64,000 bases of DNA from Pseudomonas fluorescens (GTDB lineage Bacteria > Pseudomonadota > Gammaproteobacteria > Pseudomonadales > Pseudomonadaceae), in NCBI RefSeq assembly GCF_005938625.1, contig NZ_VCNJ01000001.1:186001-250000 (forward strand), written 5' to 3'. The notes beneath the pieces were generated by a model, which saw only the letters and a list, made by a program, of their open reading frames with translations, made no database searches and had not been told where the DNA came from. Positions within the stretch are counted from its first letter, which is position 1. Each line of letters opens with the position of its first letter. Position numbers and translations under genes: made by a program. This document shows positions 18,748-27,327 of this stretch, piece by piece.

Positions 18748-18975
18748 TCAGACAAATCGGGTCTCAGGATCGCCGGGAACAGCGCCCGAATGAACTGCCG
18801 ACGCCACAAGATGAACCTCCGTGGCATTGCGCCCCGCCAGCCAGGCCAGCACAGACGCGACGACCAACACCGCAGCACTGAGCTCGAATGTGGCTTTGTA
18901 GCCACTCAGATCAAAAGCCAGCCCCCCAATGATCGCGCCGCCGGCGATCGCCTGTTGGACAATCGTCACGAGCAA
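18748..18975 (-). pseudogene. 3' remnant of an MFS transporter gene
   Basis: The minus strand encodes VTIVQQAIAGGAIIGGLAFD followed by LSGYKATFELSAAVLVVASV, which is the last two-helix part of an MFS efflux transporter, plus a short hydrophilic tail. Only about 75 of an expected 390 codons remain. Its 5' side meets, near 18980, the XdhC fragment coded on the opposite strand, marking a recombination junction. Confidence 0.65.
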
Positions 18976-18980
18976 GCCGC

Positions 18981-19175
18981 GAACGCCTGATCGAGCATTT
19001 TGGTGAAATCGAGGCCTCGCTTGAACGCCTGCATGGGCCGATCGGCCTCTACATCGGCAGCAAGACGCCTGCAGAAATCGCCGTCAGTGTGATGGCGGAG
19101 ATTCTGGCGGCGAAGAATGGTGCGCGCCTGCCGCAAGCGTTTTCAATTGCCAGGGGCAAAGCGCTCGCGGAGTGA
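18981..19175 (+). pseudogene. 3' remnant of an XdhC/CoxI-family gene
   Basis: The plus-strand frame reads ERLIEHFGEIEASLERLHGP and then IGLYIGSKTPAEIAVSVMAE, the conserved C-terminal motif of XdhC-type molybdenum-cofactor insertion proteins. The stop codon is at 19173-19175. There is no start codon, and only about 60 residues of a protein normally 250-350 long remain. It was found by reading the frame backwards from the stop codon. It abuts the MFS remnant on the other strand. Confidence 0.65.
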
Positions 19176-19298
19176 GTGGTACGTCTACACCGCGTCGATG
19201 CCATCGACCGGGCGGTGACGGCAAAAACCGAACCTTTCCCCCCAAAACACCGTCCGAGCTAAGGCGTTAACGCCTACCGCTCGCCACGAGGTTTCCGT

Positions 19299-20201
19299 TT
19301 GAAAGCTGCCATCGTCAGAAAATACCGTTTGATCATCAAGACTCTGGGCTATGTCGGCTGGGCGTTGTTCTGGCTGCTGCTCTGGGACATCGCCGTCACC
19401 GTCGACTTCATGCTGTTCCTCAATGCCAAGCTGAATCTGCCATTGATGCCCCTGACGTTATTAGGTTCGGCCTTGATTGTTCTGATCAGTTTTCGCAATA
19501 GCAGCGCTTACAACCGCTGGTGGGAAGCACGCACGTTGTGGGGTTCGATGATCAACAATTCACGCAGCTTCGCTCGGCAGGTGCTGACGCTGCTGGACGA
19601 CTCCGGCAGCGAAGTGAACCCGGTCAAGTCGACCCTGTTGCGCCGGCATGTGGCCTATGTAAATTGCCTCGCGGCGCATCTGCAGGGCCAGCCTTGTCCC
19701 GAGGAGGTCCGGGCATTTATTCCCGCCGATGAGTTCGCCCGCAGTGGCACGACCAATAATTTTGCCAACGATATTCTCACCGGCTCCGCGACCTTGCTTG
19801 CAAGGGAATACAAGGCCGGGCGCCTGGACAGCATTCGTCTGGCACGGCTGGAATCGACCTTGGTGGATTTGTCCAACAGTCAGGGCGGCATGGAGCGGAT
19901 CGCGAATACACCGCTGCCCTACCCTTATGTGTATTTTCCGCGACTGTTTATCTCGCTGTTCTGCCTGATCGTGCCCGTCGGGCTAGTTGAATCCCTGGGC
20001 TGGTTCACGCCGTTGGCCTCGACCGTAGTGGGTTTTATGCTGCTGGCCATCGAACGCATCGGCACCGATCTGCAAAGCCCGTTTCGCCACAGCGAGCATC
20101 AGATTCAGATGGAAGCGCTGTGCGAAACCATCGAGAAGAACCTGCAATCGATGCAGCGTGATTCGCTGGGCGATGTGCGTCGGGTTGAAGAGAACGCTTG
20201 A
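19299..20201 (+). CDS. Bestrophin-family anion channel protein
   Basis: This 300-residue protein of the bestrophin/UPF0187 family probably forms a chloride or other anion channel in the inner membrane. Diagnostic segments are the early FRNSSAYNRWWEARTLWGSM (about 67-86), PLPYPYVYFPRLFISLFCLI, and the acidic/basic tail near IGTDLQSPFRHSEHQIQME. It has four main hydrophobic segments. The start is a TTG at 19299 preceded by GAGG; no ATG is available at a sensible position. It stands alone between gene remnants on both sides and is followed by a hairpin. Confidence 0.87.
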   Translation: MKAAIVRKYRLIIKTLGYVGWALFWLLLWDIAVTVDFMLFLNAKLNLPLMPLTLLGSALIVLISFRNSSAYNRWWEARTLWGSMINNSRSFARQVLTLLDDSGSEVNPVKSTLLRRHVAYVNCLAAHLQGQPCPEEVRAFIPADEFARSGTTNNFANDILTGSATLLAREYKAGRLDSIRLARLESTLVDLSNSQGGMERIANTPLPYPYVYFPRLFISLFCLIVPVGLVESLGWFTPLASTVVGFMLLAIERIGTDLQSPFRHSEHQIQMEALCETIEKNLQSMQRDSLGDVRRVEENA

Positions 20202-20205
20202 AGAT

Positions 20206-20240
20206 GTCGGGAGCCGTCAGCATGTCTGCCGGCTCCCGAC
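20206..20240 (+). terminator. Hairpin after the bestrophin gene
   Basis: GTCGGGAGCCG (20206-20216) and CGGCTCCCGAC (20230-20240) are perfect complements separated by 13 bases, beginning five bases after the stop codon. No U-tract follows. It lies between convergent units and could serve both. Confidence 0.55.
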
Positions 20241-20244
20241 TGAG

Positions 20245-20363
20245 TCAGAACGCCGGCACCACATCGCCGTGATAACGCTCAAGAATGAACTGCTTCACCT
20301 GCGGTGAATTGAGCAATGCACCGAGTTTCTGCACCGCCGGCGCGTTGGCCTTGTCGCGACGCG
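20245..20363 (-). pseudogene. 3' remnant of a MetQ/NlpA lipoprotein gene
   Basis: The minus strand encodes ITRRDKANAPAVQKLGALLN then SPQVKQFILERYHGDVVPAF and a stop codon. This is the characteristic C-terminus of methionine-ABC-transporter binding lipoproteins (MetQ/NlpA). About 38 of the usual 260 residues remain. It lies directly behind the stop codon of the rhodanese-lyase fusion, which ends at 20364. The operon therefore may once have run on into, or recombined with, a sulfur-amino-acid transporter gene. Confidence 0.72.
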
Positions 20364-23108
20364 TTATCCCAACGCCGCAAACCCCCGCCGTAAATCCTCG
20401 ATCAGCGCGGCAACATCCTCCAGCCCGACATGCAACCTCAGCACCGGATTGAGCAAGCGCTCGGCTGCGCCAACGCGATCTTGGGTATCCGCCACGGTAA
20501 TCAGGCTTTCATACCCACCCCACGATGCCCCCAGTCCGAACACCTGCAACGCATCAATAAAGCGCTCAACGCCGTCCACATCGGCAGCGCGCAACTCAAA
20601 GGACAACAAGCCATTGCTGCCGCTGAAATCGCGTTTCCACAGTTCATGCCGTGGATGTTCAGACAACGCCGGGTGAAACACGCGCTTCACCTGCGGCTGA
20701 TCCTGCAGCCAATAGGCAATCTCCAGCGCCTGACGCTCGTGCACTTCCAGCCTTGGCGCCAAGGTTCGCGCACCGCGCAGCACCAGATAGGCATCGTCAG
20801 GGCTGACGGTGATGCCAAAGGTGTCGCTCATCGACGCCAACGGCTGCCAGACCTCCTGCAGTGTGCAGACGCTGCCCATGACCACATCGCTGTGCCCACA
20901 CAGATACTTGGTCAGCGCCATGATCGAGATGTCAGCGCCGAGTTTCAGCGGTCGATACAGGTAGCCCGAACCCCAGGTGTTGTCGACGGCCAGCAGGATG
21001 CCTCGTGGTTTGCATAGCGCGGCGATGGCTGGCAGGTCGGCGAGTTCATAGCGCAACGAGCCGGGGACTTCGGTGTAGACCATTTTCGTCTGGGGCAGCA
21101 GTTGCGCCGCCAGGTCGCTGCCGTCGGGGGCGAAGTAGTTGACCTGGATGCCGAACGGCTCGAGCAGTTCGCGGGCCAGACGTCGCACGGGCGCGTACAC
21201 CGCGTCAGTGATCAGCAGGTGATCGCCGGGGCGCAGGTAGGTCAGGAAGGTTTGGGCGACAGCGGCCAGCCCGGTGCCGAACAGCCGGGTGCGGTAACCG
21301 CCCTCCAGTTCGGTGACCAGATCTTCCAGAGCGAACGCCGTCGGATTACCCCGCGCGCCGTAGCTCAGCACGCGTTCTTTGTCTCGGCGGGCACGGGCGT
21401 CGCGCATTTGCGCCAGATTGTCGAACAACACCGTGCTCAAGCGACTGACCGGTACGTTGACGCCCCGCGCACCAGTGCCCTTTGCGCTTCGCCCGGCTTG
21501 CACAAGGTGCGTGCGGACTCGCCAATCGGGTTGCACACGCAGGGGTTTGAGACTGGCGATCTCATCCGCGCTCATCTGCGCCAACAAGCCGATTTCCCAA
21601 GCCAGATACTGACGGGCGGCGTCTTTGTTGCCGGAGTGCCGATCGTGGGTGAAAAACAGAAAGTCGATGCATTGCTCATCGGGCGGCGCGTTAGCGTCCT
21701 CCTGCACGGCGAATCCAGCCGCGCGCCAGGCAGCGAGACCGCCCTCCAACAGGCGCACGTGCTCACGCTGATCGGCCGTCAGCGCTTGTGTGGCGAAAGC
21801 GGCCAGCCGTGGGTCGTCGGCCAGCAACACCACAGGGCGCTGCTCGCCAGCGAGGTCATTGGCGAACAGCGAGCGGATTGACCAGCGCGAGCCGGCAATA
21901 TGGGCCTTGCGGTAGCTCATGCTCGGGCGCAGGTCTATCAGCGCTACCGCGTCATCCTTCAGCGCATCATTGAGCGACTGCGCAGTGATGACGGGCAACG
22001 CCGAATGAGCCGGAGCCTCATGCACCGGCAACGCCAGATCACTGTTGACCCCGCCTGCCAGCACATAAGCCTCATGGCCCAGTTGTCGCAGCCAACTCGC
22101 GACAATCGGCGCGCGCACACCATCGCTGTCAAGCAACACCAACCGCGCCTGACGCACGCCGATGTACAGATCCGTCGATTGAATCAACTGCCCACCCGGG
22201 GTGTGTTGCGCACCCGGCAGGCTGCCAGCGGCAAATTCCTCGGCAGTGCGCACATCACAGAGAAACAGACTGCGTGCGCCCTCCTTCGCCCATTGCCGAA
22301 CCCGCGCAGCGACCACCGTTTTCACGCCTGCCTGCTCGGCCACTCGCGTGGCGGCGAGACGTTGTTTTGGCAAGGTCTGCGAAGACACCGCATCGGCATA
22401 GCGCCGAGTGCTGCCGTGCTCCAGCTGGAAGTCTTCGAGGTACCAGCCTTGCGTGCCGTTCTCCAGCGCGTAAACCGGGTTCTTCACGCCCAGATTGATC
22501 AAGGTCTGGGCGCCGATGATGCTGCGGGTCCGCCCGGCGCAATTGACCACGATCGGCGTGCTGTCGTCCGGCACCAGATCCTGTACGCGATAACCCAGCT
22601 CACCATTCGGGCAGCAGACCGAACCGGGAATGGTCATCTTGCGGTATTCGTCGAACGGCCGTCCGTCCAGCACCACCAGCGGCTCACCCCGCGCCTGCCA
22701 TTCGGCCAACTGCGTGGCGGTGACATGCGGCGTATGCGCAGCCTCCTCGACCAATTCGCCGAACGCCTTGGACGGCACATGCACCCCGGCGAACAATTGA
22801 TAACCGGCCGCCTGCCAGCCGTTGGCACCCCCGACGAGCACGTGCACGCGGCTGTAACCCAGCGTTTGCAAAAGCTGAGCGCAACGTGCCGCCACATCCC
22901 CGCCATTCTGGTCATAAATCACCAGTCGCACCTGAGGGTTAGGCGCCAGGCGCCCGACCTCCAGTTCCAATCGGCTATAGGGCAGATTGACCCCGAAAAA
23001 CAAGTGAGCTTCGCCATACTGGCCATGCTCCCGCACATCGAACAGGGCGATTTCCTGTCCATCGAACAACCACTGCTGCAATCGCTCCGGGGTTACGGTC
23101 TGGCTCAT
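20364..23108 (-). CDS. Four rhodanese domains fused to a cystathionine beta-lyase-type PLP enzyme
   Basis: This is a 914-residue single open frame. Residues about 1-105, 125-235, 255-360 and 372-468 are rhodanese folds (for example ALFDVREHGQYGEAH and LFLCDVRTAEEF). Only domain 2 has the catalytic loop CAGRTR (C190); domains 1, 3 and 4 carry aspartate at the equivalent place (YDQNGGD, LLDSDGVR, LLADDPR). After a linker (470-525), residues about 526-914 form a Cys/Met-metabolism PLP enzyme. It contains YGARGNPT, AVDNTWGSGYLYRPL and the PLP-lysine loop ALTKYLCGHSD (K734). It probably cleaves a C-S bond and passes sulfane sulfur to the rhodanese part. It is the last gene of the operon. The usual state in the families is separate proteins. 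Confidence 0.88.
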   Translation of the reverse strand: MSQTVTPERLQQWLFDGQEIALFDVREHGQYGEAHLFFGVNLPYSRLELEVGRLAPNPQVRLVIYDQNGGDVAARCAQLLQTLGYSRVHVLVGGANGWQAAGYQLFAGVHVPSKAFGELVEEAAHTPHVTATQLAEWQARGEPLVVLDGRPFDEYRKMTIPGSVCCPNGELGYRVQDLVPDDSTPIVVNCAGRTRSIIGAQTLINLGVKNPVYALENGTQGWYLEDFQLEHGSTRRYADAVSSQTLPKQRLAATRVAEQAGVKTVVAARVRQWAKEGARSLFLCDVRTAEEFAAGSLPGAQHTPGGQLIQSTDLYIGVRQARLVLLDSDGVRAPIVASWLRQLGHEAYVLAGGVNSDLALPVHEAPAHSALPVITAQSLNDALKDDAVALIDLRPSMSYRKAHIAGSRWSIRSLFANDLAGEQRPVVLLADDPRLAAFATQALTADQREHVRLLEGGLAAWRAAGFAVQEDANAPPDEQCIDFLFFTHDRHSGNKDAARQYLAWEIGLLAQMSADEIASLKPLRVQPDWRVRTHLVQAGRSAKGTGARGVNVPVSRLSTVLFDNLAQMRDARARRDKERVLSYGARGNPTAFALEDLVTELEGGYRTRLFGTGLAAVAQTFLTYLRPGDHLLITDAVYAPVRRLARELLEPFGIQVNYFAPDGSDLAAQLLPQTKMVYTEVPGSLRYELADLPAIAALCKPRGILLAVDNTWGSGYLYRPLKLGADISIMALTKYLCGHSDVVMGSVCTLQEVWQPLASMSDTFGITVSPDDAYLVLRGARTLAPRLEVHERQALEIAYWLQDQPQVKRVFHPALSEHPRHELWKRDFSGSNGLLSFELRAADVDGVERFIDALQVFGLGASWGGYESLITVADTQDRVGAAERLLNPVLRLHVGLEDVAALIEDLRRGFAALG

Positions 23109-23169
23109 GGGATTTCCGAAAAAAGAAATTATTGAAGCGCCGGCGAGCGCTCATTGGCCGCGATGTCGA

Positions 23170-23766
23170 TCATGCGTAGGCCTTGATCGACGGCGCCATT
23201 TGCGAGGCGTTGTAATTGAGAATGCGCCCATCGGCTTCGACGCCATAACGGCCGTTCAGCGACTCCAGCGGCAAACCGTAGAGGTGAAAATGCAAGGTGG
23301 CCTGCTCGCCTTCGACACGAATGCCATGCAGGTCTTCACCGAGAAATGCGATTGAGACGCCGGGCTGCACGATCACCTCTTCTTGCAAGTGCAACGTGGT
23401 GAACCCCGGTTCGCGGCCTTCGTCATCGCGACGGTAAACGTAATTGATTTCCTCGCCTTCGACCGCGCTGATGATCGCCCAGGTTTCGTGGTTGTGGGGG
23501 ATGGTGCTCTTGCCTGGCAACAACGAGTTCAGATACAGCGTCGGTGTGTCGCCATCATCATTCAGACGGTAGCGAAACGCCGTGCTGCCCTGCCCCGGCA
23601 CCGGCGCGGGAAATGCCTCGAAGTTGAACAGATCACGCCGTTCGGCAAGGTCTTCGAGCAGGACAACAATTTCTGCCAGCGCGGCGCGGTCGACGCCACG
23701 TTGATTGATCACACGGATTTTCTGCAGAAAATCCTCAACGACGGCGGCACGGTTTTCGGTACTCAT
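23170..23766 (-). CDS. Cysteine-dioxygenase-family thiol dioxygenase
   Basis: This 198-residue cupin of the bacterial CDO family has the expected three-histidine iron site: H91 and H93 in TIPHNHETWAII, and H147 in FLGEDLHGIRV. The family oxidises a thiol (cysteine, 3-mercaptopropionate or mercaptosuccinate) to a sulfinate with O2. Which thiol is used cannot be told from the sequence. It is encoded 17 bases after the ATPase gene and 61 bases before the rhodanese-lyase fusion, so it belongs to the same operon. It probably acts on the thiol released by, or delivered to, the lyase. Confidence 0.85.
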   Translation of the reverse strand: MSTENRAAVVEDFLQKIRVINQRGVDRAALAEIVVLLEDLAERRDLFNFEAFPAPVPGQGSTAFRYRLNDDGDTPTLYLNSLLPGKSTIPHNHETWAIISAVEGEEINYVYRRDDEGREPGFTTLHLQEEVIVQPGVSIAFLGEDLHGIRVEGEQATLHFHLYGLPLESLNGRYGVEADGRILNYNASQMAPSIKAYA

Positions 23767-23783
23767 GAACAGGCTCCTCGGTG

Positions 23784-24620
23784 TCAGACGGACAGGCTGT
23801 AGCGACCCAGATTGGTCAGCAGATAGGGGTCATTGGCGACGACAGGACGGCGCCCCGGATCGCCCAAGGCATGGCGCAAAAAGGTTTGCGTGCGCTCGCT
23901 GTCCGGGTGTTGAAAAATCTTCGCGGCGCTGCCGTGTTCGACGATCACGCCGTTTTCGGTGAAGTAGACGATGTCGCTGATTTCTTCGGCGAAACGCATC
24001 TCGTGGGTCACCAGCACGCAAGTCATGCCCTCTTCGGTCAGCTCACGAATCACCGTCAACACCTCACCAACGGTTTCCGGGTCGAGGGCCGAGGTCACTT
24101 CGTCGAACAGAATCAGTTCCGGGCGCATTGCCAACGCCCGGGCGATCGCCACGCGCTGCTGCTGACCACCGGAAAGTTGCCCGGGAAAGGCATCGGCCTT
24201 GTGCTCCATACGCACTTTGGCGAGCAAGGCACGCGCTTCTTTTTCCGCCTCGATCCGGCTGCGGCCCAGGACTTTGCGCGGCGCGATCACCAGGTTCTCC
24301 AGCACCGACAAGTGCGGGAACAGGTTGTACTGCTGAAAGACAAACCCGACCTGCTTGCGCAATTCGATGCGCTGGGCCTCCTGAGCCAATGTGTGCACCT
24401 CGGTGTTGCCCACGCGGATCGTGCCGCGCTGCGGCTGCAGCAGACCGGTGATGCAACGCAAAATGGTCGATTTGCCGGAGCCGGACGGGCCGATGATCGA
24501 CACCGCCTGACCACGATGGACATCCAGATCGATGCCCTTGAGCACCGGGTTGCTGCCGAACGACAGGTGCAGATCGCGCAGGCTGATCAGGGGCTCGGCG
24601 ACGGTTTCAATAGAAGGCAT
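23784..24620 (-). CDS. Polar amino acid-type ABC transporter ATPase
   Basis: This 278-residue ATPase of the GlnQ/HisP family has Walker A in IIGPSGSGKSTILRCI, signature LSGGQQQRVAIARALAMRP, Walker B LILFDEVTSALDPE and switch histidine VTHEMRFAEE. Its start overlaps the end of the upstream permease gene by 14 bases, showing translational coupling. About 30 residues at the C-terminus go beyond the core fold. It powers import through the two permeases encoded upstream. Confidence 0.92.
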   Translation of the reverse strand: MPSIETVAEPLISLRDLHLSFGSNPVLKGIDLDVHRGQAVSIIGPSGSGKSTILRCITGLLQPQRGTIRVGNTEVHTLAQEAQRIELRKQVGFVFQQYNLFPHLSVLENLVIAPRKVLGRSRIEAEKEARALLAKVRMEHKADAFPGQLSGGQQQRVAIARALAMRPELILFDEVTSALDPETVGEVLTVIRELTEEGMTCVLVTHEMRFAEEISDIVYFTENGVIVEHGSAAKIFQHPDSERTQTFLRHALGDPGRRPVVANDPYLLTNLGRYSLSV

Positions 24621-25395
24621 AACGTCGCTCCAGGCGTTGGGTGAGACGGGAAATCGGGTAGCAATAGGCGAAGAACAACGCCAGCAGACTCAGGTAAATC
24701 ACCACGGTAAAACCGGTCATGTTTACCGTGTTGCTGGCGATTTGCGCGGTATCAATCACGTCGTGTACGCCAACCAGTGAGGCCAGCGCGGTGCCCATGG
24801 TGATGACGGCATACAGGTTCATCCACGGCGGCAACATGCGCTTGAAGCATTGCGGCAGGATGATCGAGCAAAAGATCTGCCCTCGGCTGAAGGCCAGCGA
24901 ACGCGCGGCTTCCCACTGGGTGCTGGGGATCGAAGCAATCGCGCCGCGGAAGATTTCCGCAACGTTGGCGCTGGCCGGCAAGGCCAGGCCGATGGTCACC
25001 TTGACCCAGTCCGGGAACGACACATACGTGCTGCCGATGTGGATCTCAAACGGAAACACGTAAGTGGTGAAGTAGATCAACACCAGCCACGGTGCATTGC
25101 GGAAAATCTGCACCCAGATTCGCGCCGGCAGGCGCAGCAAGCGCAATGGCGACAAGGCCAGGGCGCCCACCAGCAACCCCAGCACCGATCCCAGGCCGAT
25201 GGCGACCAGACTGATCAGAATGTTCTGCGCAAAGCCTGTGGCCAGCGCCGGCGACCATTGCAGCAGCGCTTTGAGCACCGGACTTTGTGGGGTGAAGTAG
25301 ACCAGCCAGAGCACAGTACCGGCCGCCAGCAGCAACTTGCCGAGGTGTCGACGCGGCCAGGTCAGCGGCGCGGCAACGGATGATTCAATGGCCAT
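24607..25395 (-). CDS. Polar amino acid-type ABC transporter permease
   Basis: This 262-residue inner-membrane protein has about five to six hydrophobic segments and the HisM/GlnP-type coupling motif (EIFRGAIASIPSTQWEAARS, then IILPQCFKRMLPPWMN). A basic N-terminus precedes the first segment. It overlaps the other permease gene by 11 bases and the ATPase gene by 14. It forms a heterodimeric channel with its neighbour. Confidence 0.9.
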   Translation of the reverse strand: MAIESSVAAPLTWPRRHLGKLLLAAGTVLWLVYFTPQSPVLKALLQWSPALATGFAQNILISLVAIGLGSVLGLLVGALALSPLRLLRLPARIWVQIFRNAPWLVLIYFTTYVFPFEIHIGSTYVSFPDWVKVTIGLALPASANVAEIFRGAIASIPSTQWEAARSLAFSRGQIFCSIILPQCFKRMLPPWMNLYAVITMGTALASLVGVHDVIDTAQIASNTVNMTGFTVVIYLSLLALFFAYCYPISRLTQRLERRYAFY

Positions 25396-26119
25396 AGCCG
25401 GGCATCCTCAGGCGCGCTTCGAGGTAGCGCCCCACACAATTGACGGTAAAACTCAGCAGGCCGAAAAAGCTCAGGATCAAAATCATCAGCTCCAGCACGT
25501 TGTCGCTCTGGGTCCAGATCATGATCGCCGCGTAGGTGATATCGCCGACGGCAATCGCCGAGGCCACGGCGGTCATCTTCACCAGATCAATCAGGTTGTT
25601 GATCAGTGACGGCAAGGCAAAACGCAGAGCCAACGGCAGTTGCACGTTCCACAACAACTGACGGCTGTTGAACGCCAGAGAGCTGGCAGCCTCCAGCGTC
25701 ACCGCGGGCACGGCCTCAATGCCGGCGCGCAACGCCTCGGCATGAAAAGCGCCTTTGTGCAGTGAGATCACGATCACCACCCAGGCGAACGGCGTCAGCG
25801 GATTCGCCGCGCCGACGGCTTGGGTCAACAACATGTTCAGCACCAGAAACGCGCAATACAGCTGCACCAGCGTCGGTGTGTTGCGGGTGACTTCGACAAA
25901 TACCCGTGCCGGTCTGGCCAGCCACGGTTTGCCTGAGGTCAGCATTGCCGCCAGGCCGACACCGGCGAGCAAGCTGCCGACGATGGTCAACAGGCACAGC
26001 CACACCGTGGTCAATGCGCCCTGTGCCAACGTGCCGCGCTGATAGGCGTCGAGCAGGAAGCTGTAATTGAGACCGAAACCGGCGGTCCAGTGGACGAACA
26101 TTTCCAGCCAGTGATTCAT
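25385..26119 (-). CDS. Polar amino acid-type ABC transporter permease
   Basis: This 244-residue protein has about five hydrophobic segments and the HisM-type motif AEALRAGIEAVPAVTLEAAS, followed by QLPLALRFALPSLINNL. It pairs with the adjacent permease. Its ATG overlaps the aminotransferase stop codon by four bases. The N-terminal region (FGLNYSFLLDAYQRGTLAQG) is typical of histidine/glutamine-type permeases. Confidence 0.9.
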   Translation of the reverse strand: MNHWLEMFVHWTAGFGLNYSFLLDAYQRGTLAQGALTTVWLCLLTIVGSLLAGVGLAAMLTSGKPWLARPARVFVEVTRNTPTLVQLYCAFLVLNMLLTQAVGAANPLTPFAWVVIVISLHKGAFHAEALRAGIEAVPAVTLEAASSLAFNSRQLLWNVQLPLALRFALPSLINNLIDLVKMTAVASAIAVGDITYAAIMIWTQSDNVLELMILILSFFGLLSFTVNCVGRYLEARLRMPGYGH

Positions 26120-27327
26120 GTGGCGCCCCGCAATTGTCGGCAGGCATGAGCGATGCGGCGCCCGGCTTCAGCCACGTTGTCGGTCCCGGTGGCGATTGAC
26201 AGGCGAAACCACGGCGACAAGCCATAAGCACTGCCCGCCACAGCCGCGACACCCTCATCCAGTAAATACGCGACGACATCCGCGTCATTGTTCAGGCGCA
26301 CACCGTCCGGGCGATAACGCCCGAGCAGACCGGCGCAGCGGACAAACACAAAGAAACCGCCCTGCGGCTCAAGCACTTCCAGGCCGTCGATGTCGCGCAA
26401 GGCGTTCACCAGCAAATCCCGACGCCAGTGATAAGCCGCCACCTGTTCCGGCAAGAAATCCAGGCCTCCGTCGAAAGCTGCCAGTGCGGCGGCTTGCCCC
26501 ACCGAGGACGCACCGGAAGTCGATTGCGACTGTACGACCGCCATGGCCTCGGTCAGCACTTGCGGGCCGGCGCCGAAACCGATGCGCCAACCGGTCATTG
26601 CGTAGGTTTTCGAGACGCCGCCGACCAGCAGACAACGCGCTTGCAGATCGGGCGCCACATTGAGCAGGCTCTGTGCCGGTTGACCGTCAAAGCGAATGTG
26701 TTCGTAGAGTTCATCCAACAGGATCAGCACCTGCGGATGACGGCGCAGAACGGCAGCGATCGCTTGCAGCTCAGCCACGCTGTACACCGCGCCACTCGGA
26801 TTGCCGGGACCGTTGAGGATCAGCCAGCGGGTCCGTTCGCCGATGTGCTGTTGCAGTTGCTCGGCGCTGAGCTTGCAGCCCTGCTCAAGTCCGCACGCGA
26901 TAAACACCGGCTCGCCGCCATTGAACCGCACACTGTCCGGAAACGACGGCCAATACGGTGTCGGCACCAGTACCTCATCGCCGTCATCCAGGGTCGCGGC
27001 GAACGCGTTGAAGATGATCTGCTTGGCGCCGTTGGCGATCACGATGTCGGCCAGCGGATAGTCGAGACGGTTTTCTCGTTGCAGTTTGCGCTGCACCGCC
27101 AGGCGCAAGGCTTTCACGCCGGGGGTTGGCGTGTACTTGGTCGCCCCGGCAGCGATGGCGGCATAGACGGCTTGTTTGATGTGTTCGGGGGTGTCGAAAT
27201 CCGGCTCGCCGGTGGTCAGGTCGAGAATGTCGCGACCGGCCTCACGCAATTCAGTCGCGCGGGATTTGGCGGCGGCATTGGCCGACAGCGAGACGCGTTG
27301 CACACGTCGGGACAGGCGCAGGTTCAT
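26116..27327 (-). CDS. Class I aminotransferase (aspartate/aromatic type)
   Basis: This 403-residue fold-type I PLP enzyme has the family features TTGEPDFDTPEHIKQAV, ANGAKQIIFNAF, the PLP-phosphate/asparagine site LNGPGNPSGAVYS, and the PLP lysine K240 in LLVGGVSKTYAMTGWRIGFG. It probably interconverts an amino acid and the corresponding 2-oxo acid of the transported substrate. It overlaps both neighbours by four bases, which places it firmly inside the transporter operon. Its specificity cannot be deduced. Confidence 0.9.
   Translation of the reverse strand: MNLRLSRRVQRVSLSANAAAKSRATELREAGRDILDLTTGEPDFDTPEHIKQAVYAAIAAGATKYTPTPGVKALRLAVQRKLQRENRLDYPLADIVIANGAKQIIFNAFAATLDDGDEVLVPTPYWPSFPDSVRFNGGEPVFIACGLEQGCKLSAEQLQQHIGERTRWLILNGPGNPSGAVYSVAELQAIAAVLRRHPQVLILLDELYEHIRFDGQPAQSLLNVAPDLQARCLLVGGVSKTYAMTGWRIGFGAGPQVLTEAMAVVQSQSTSGASSVGQAAALAAFDGGLDFLPEQVAAYHWRRDLLVNALRDIDGLEVLEPQGGFFVFVRCAGLLGRYRPDGVRLNNDADVVAYLLDEGVAAVAGSAYGLSPWFRLSIATGTDNVAEAGRRIAHACRQLRGAT

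Noticed and set aside
19262..19275. Perfect palindrome AGGCGTTAACGCCT upstream of the bestrophin gene
   Set aside because: It could be an operator, but with no known regulator or second site, a 14-base palindrome alone is weak evidence.
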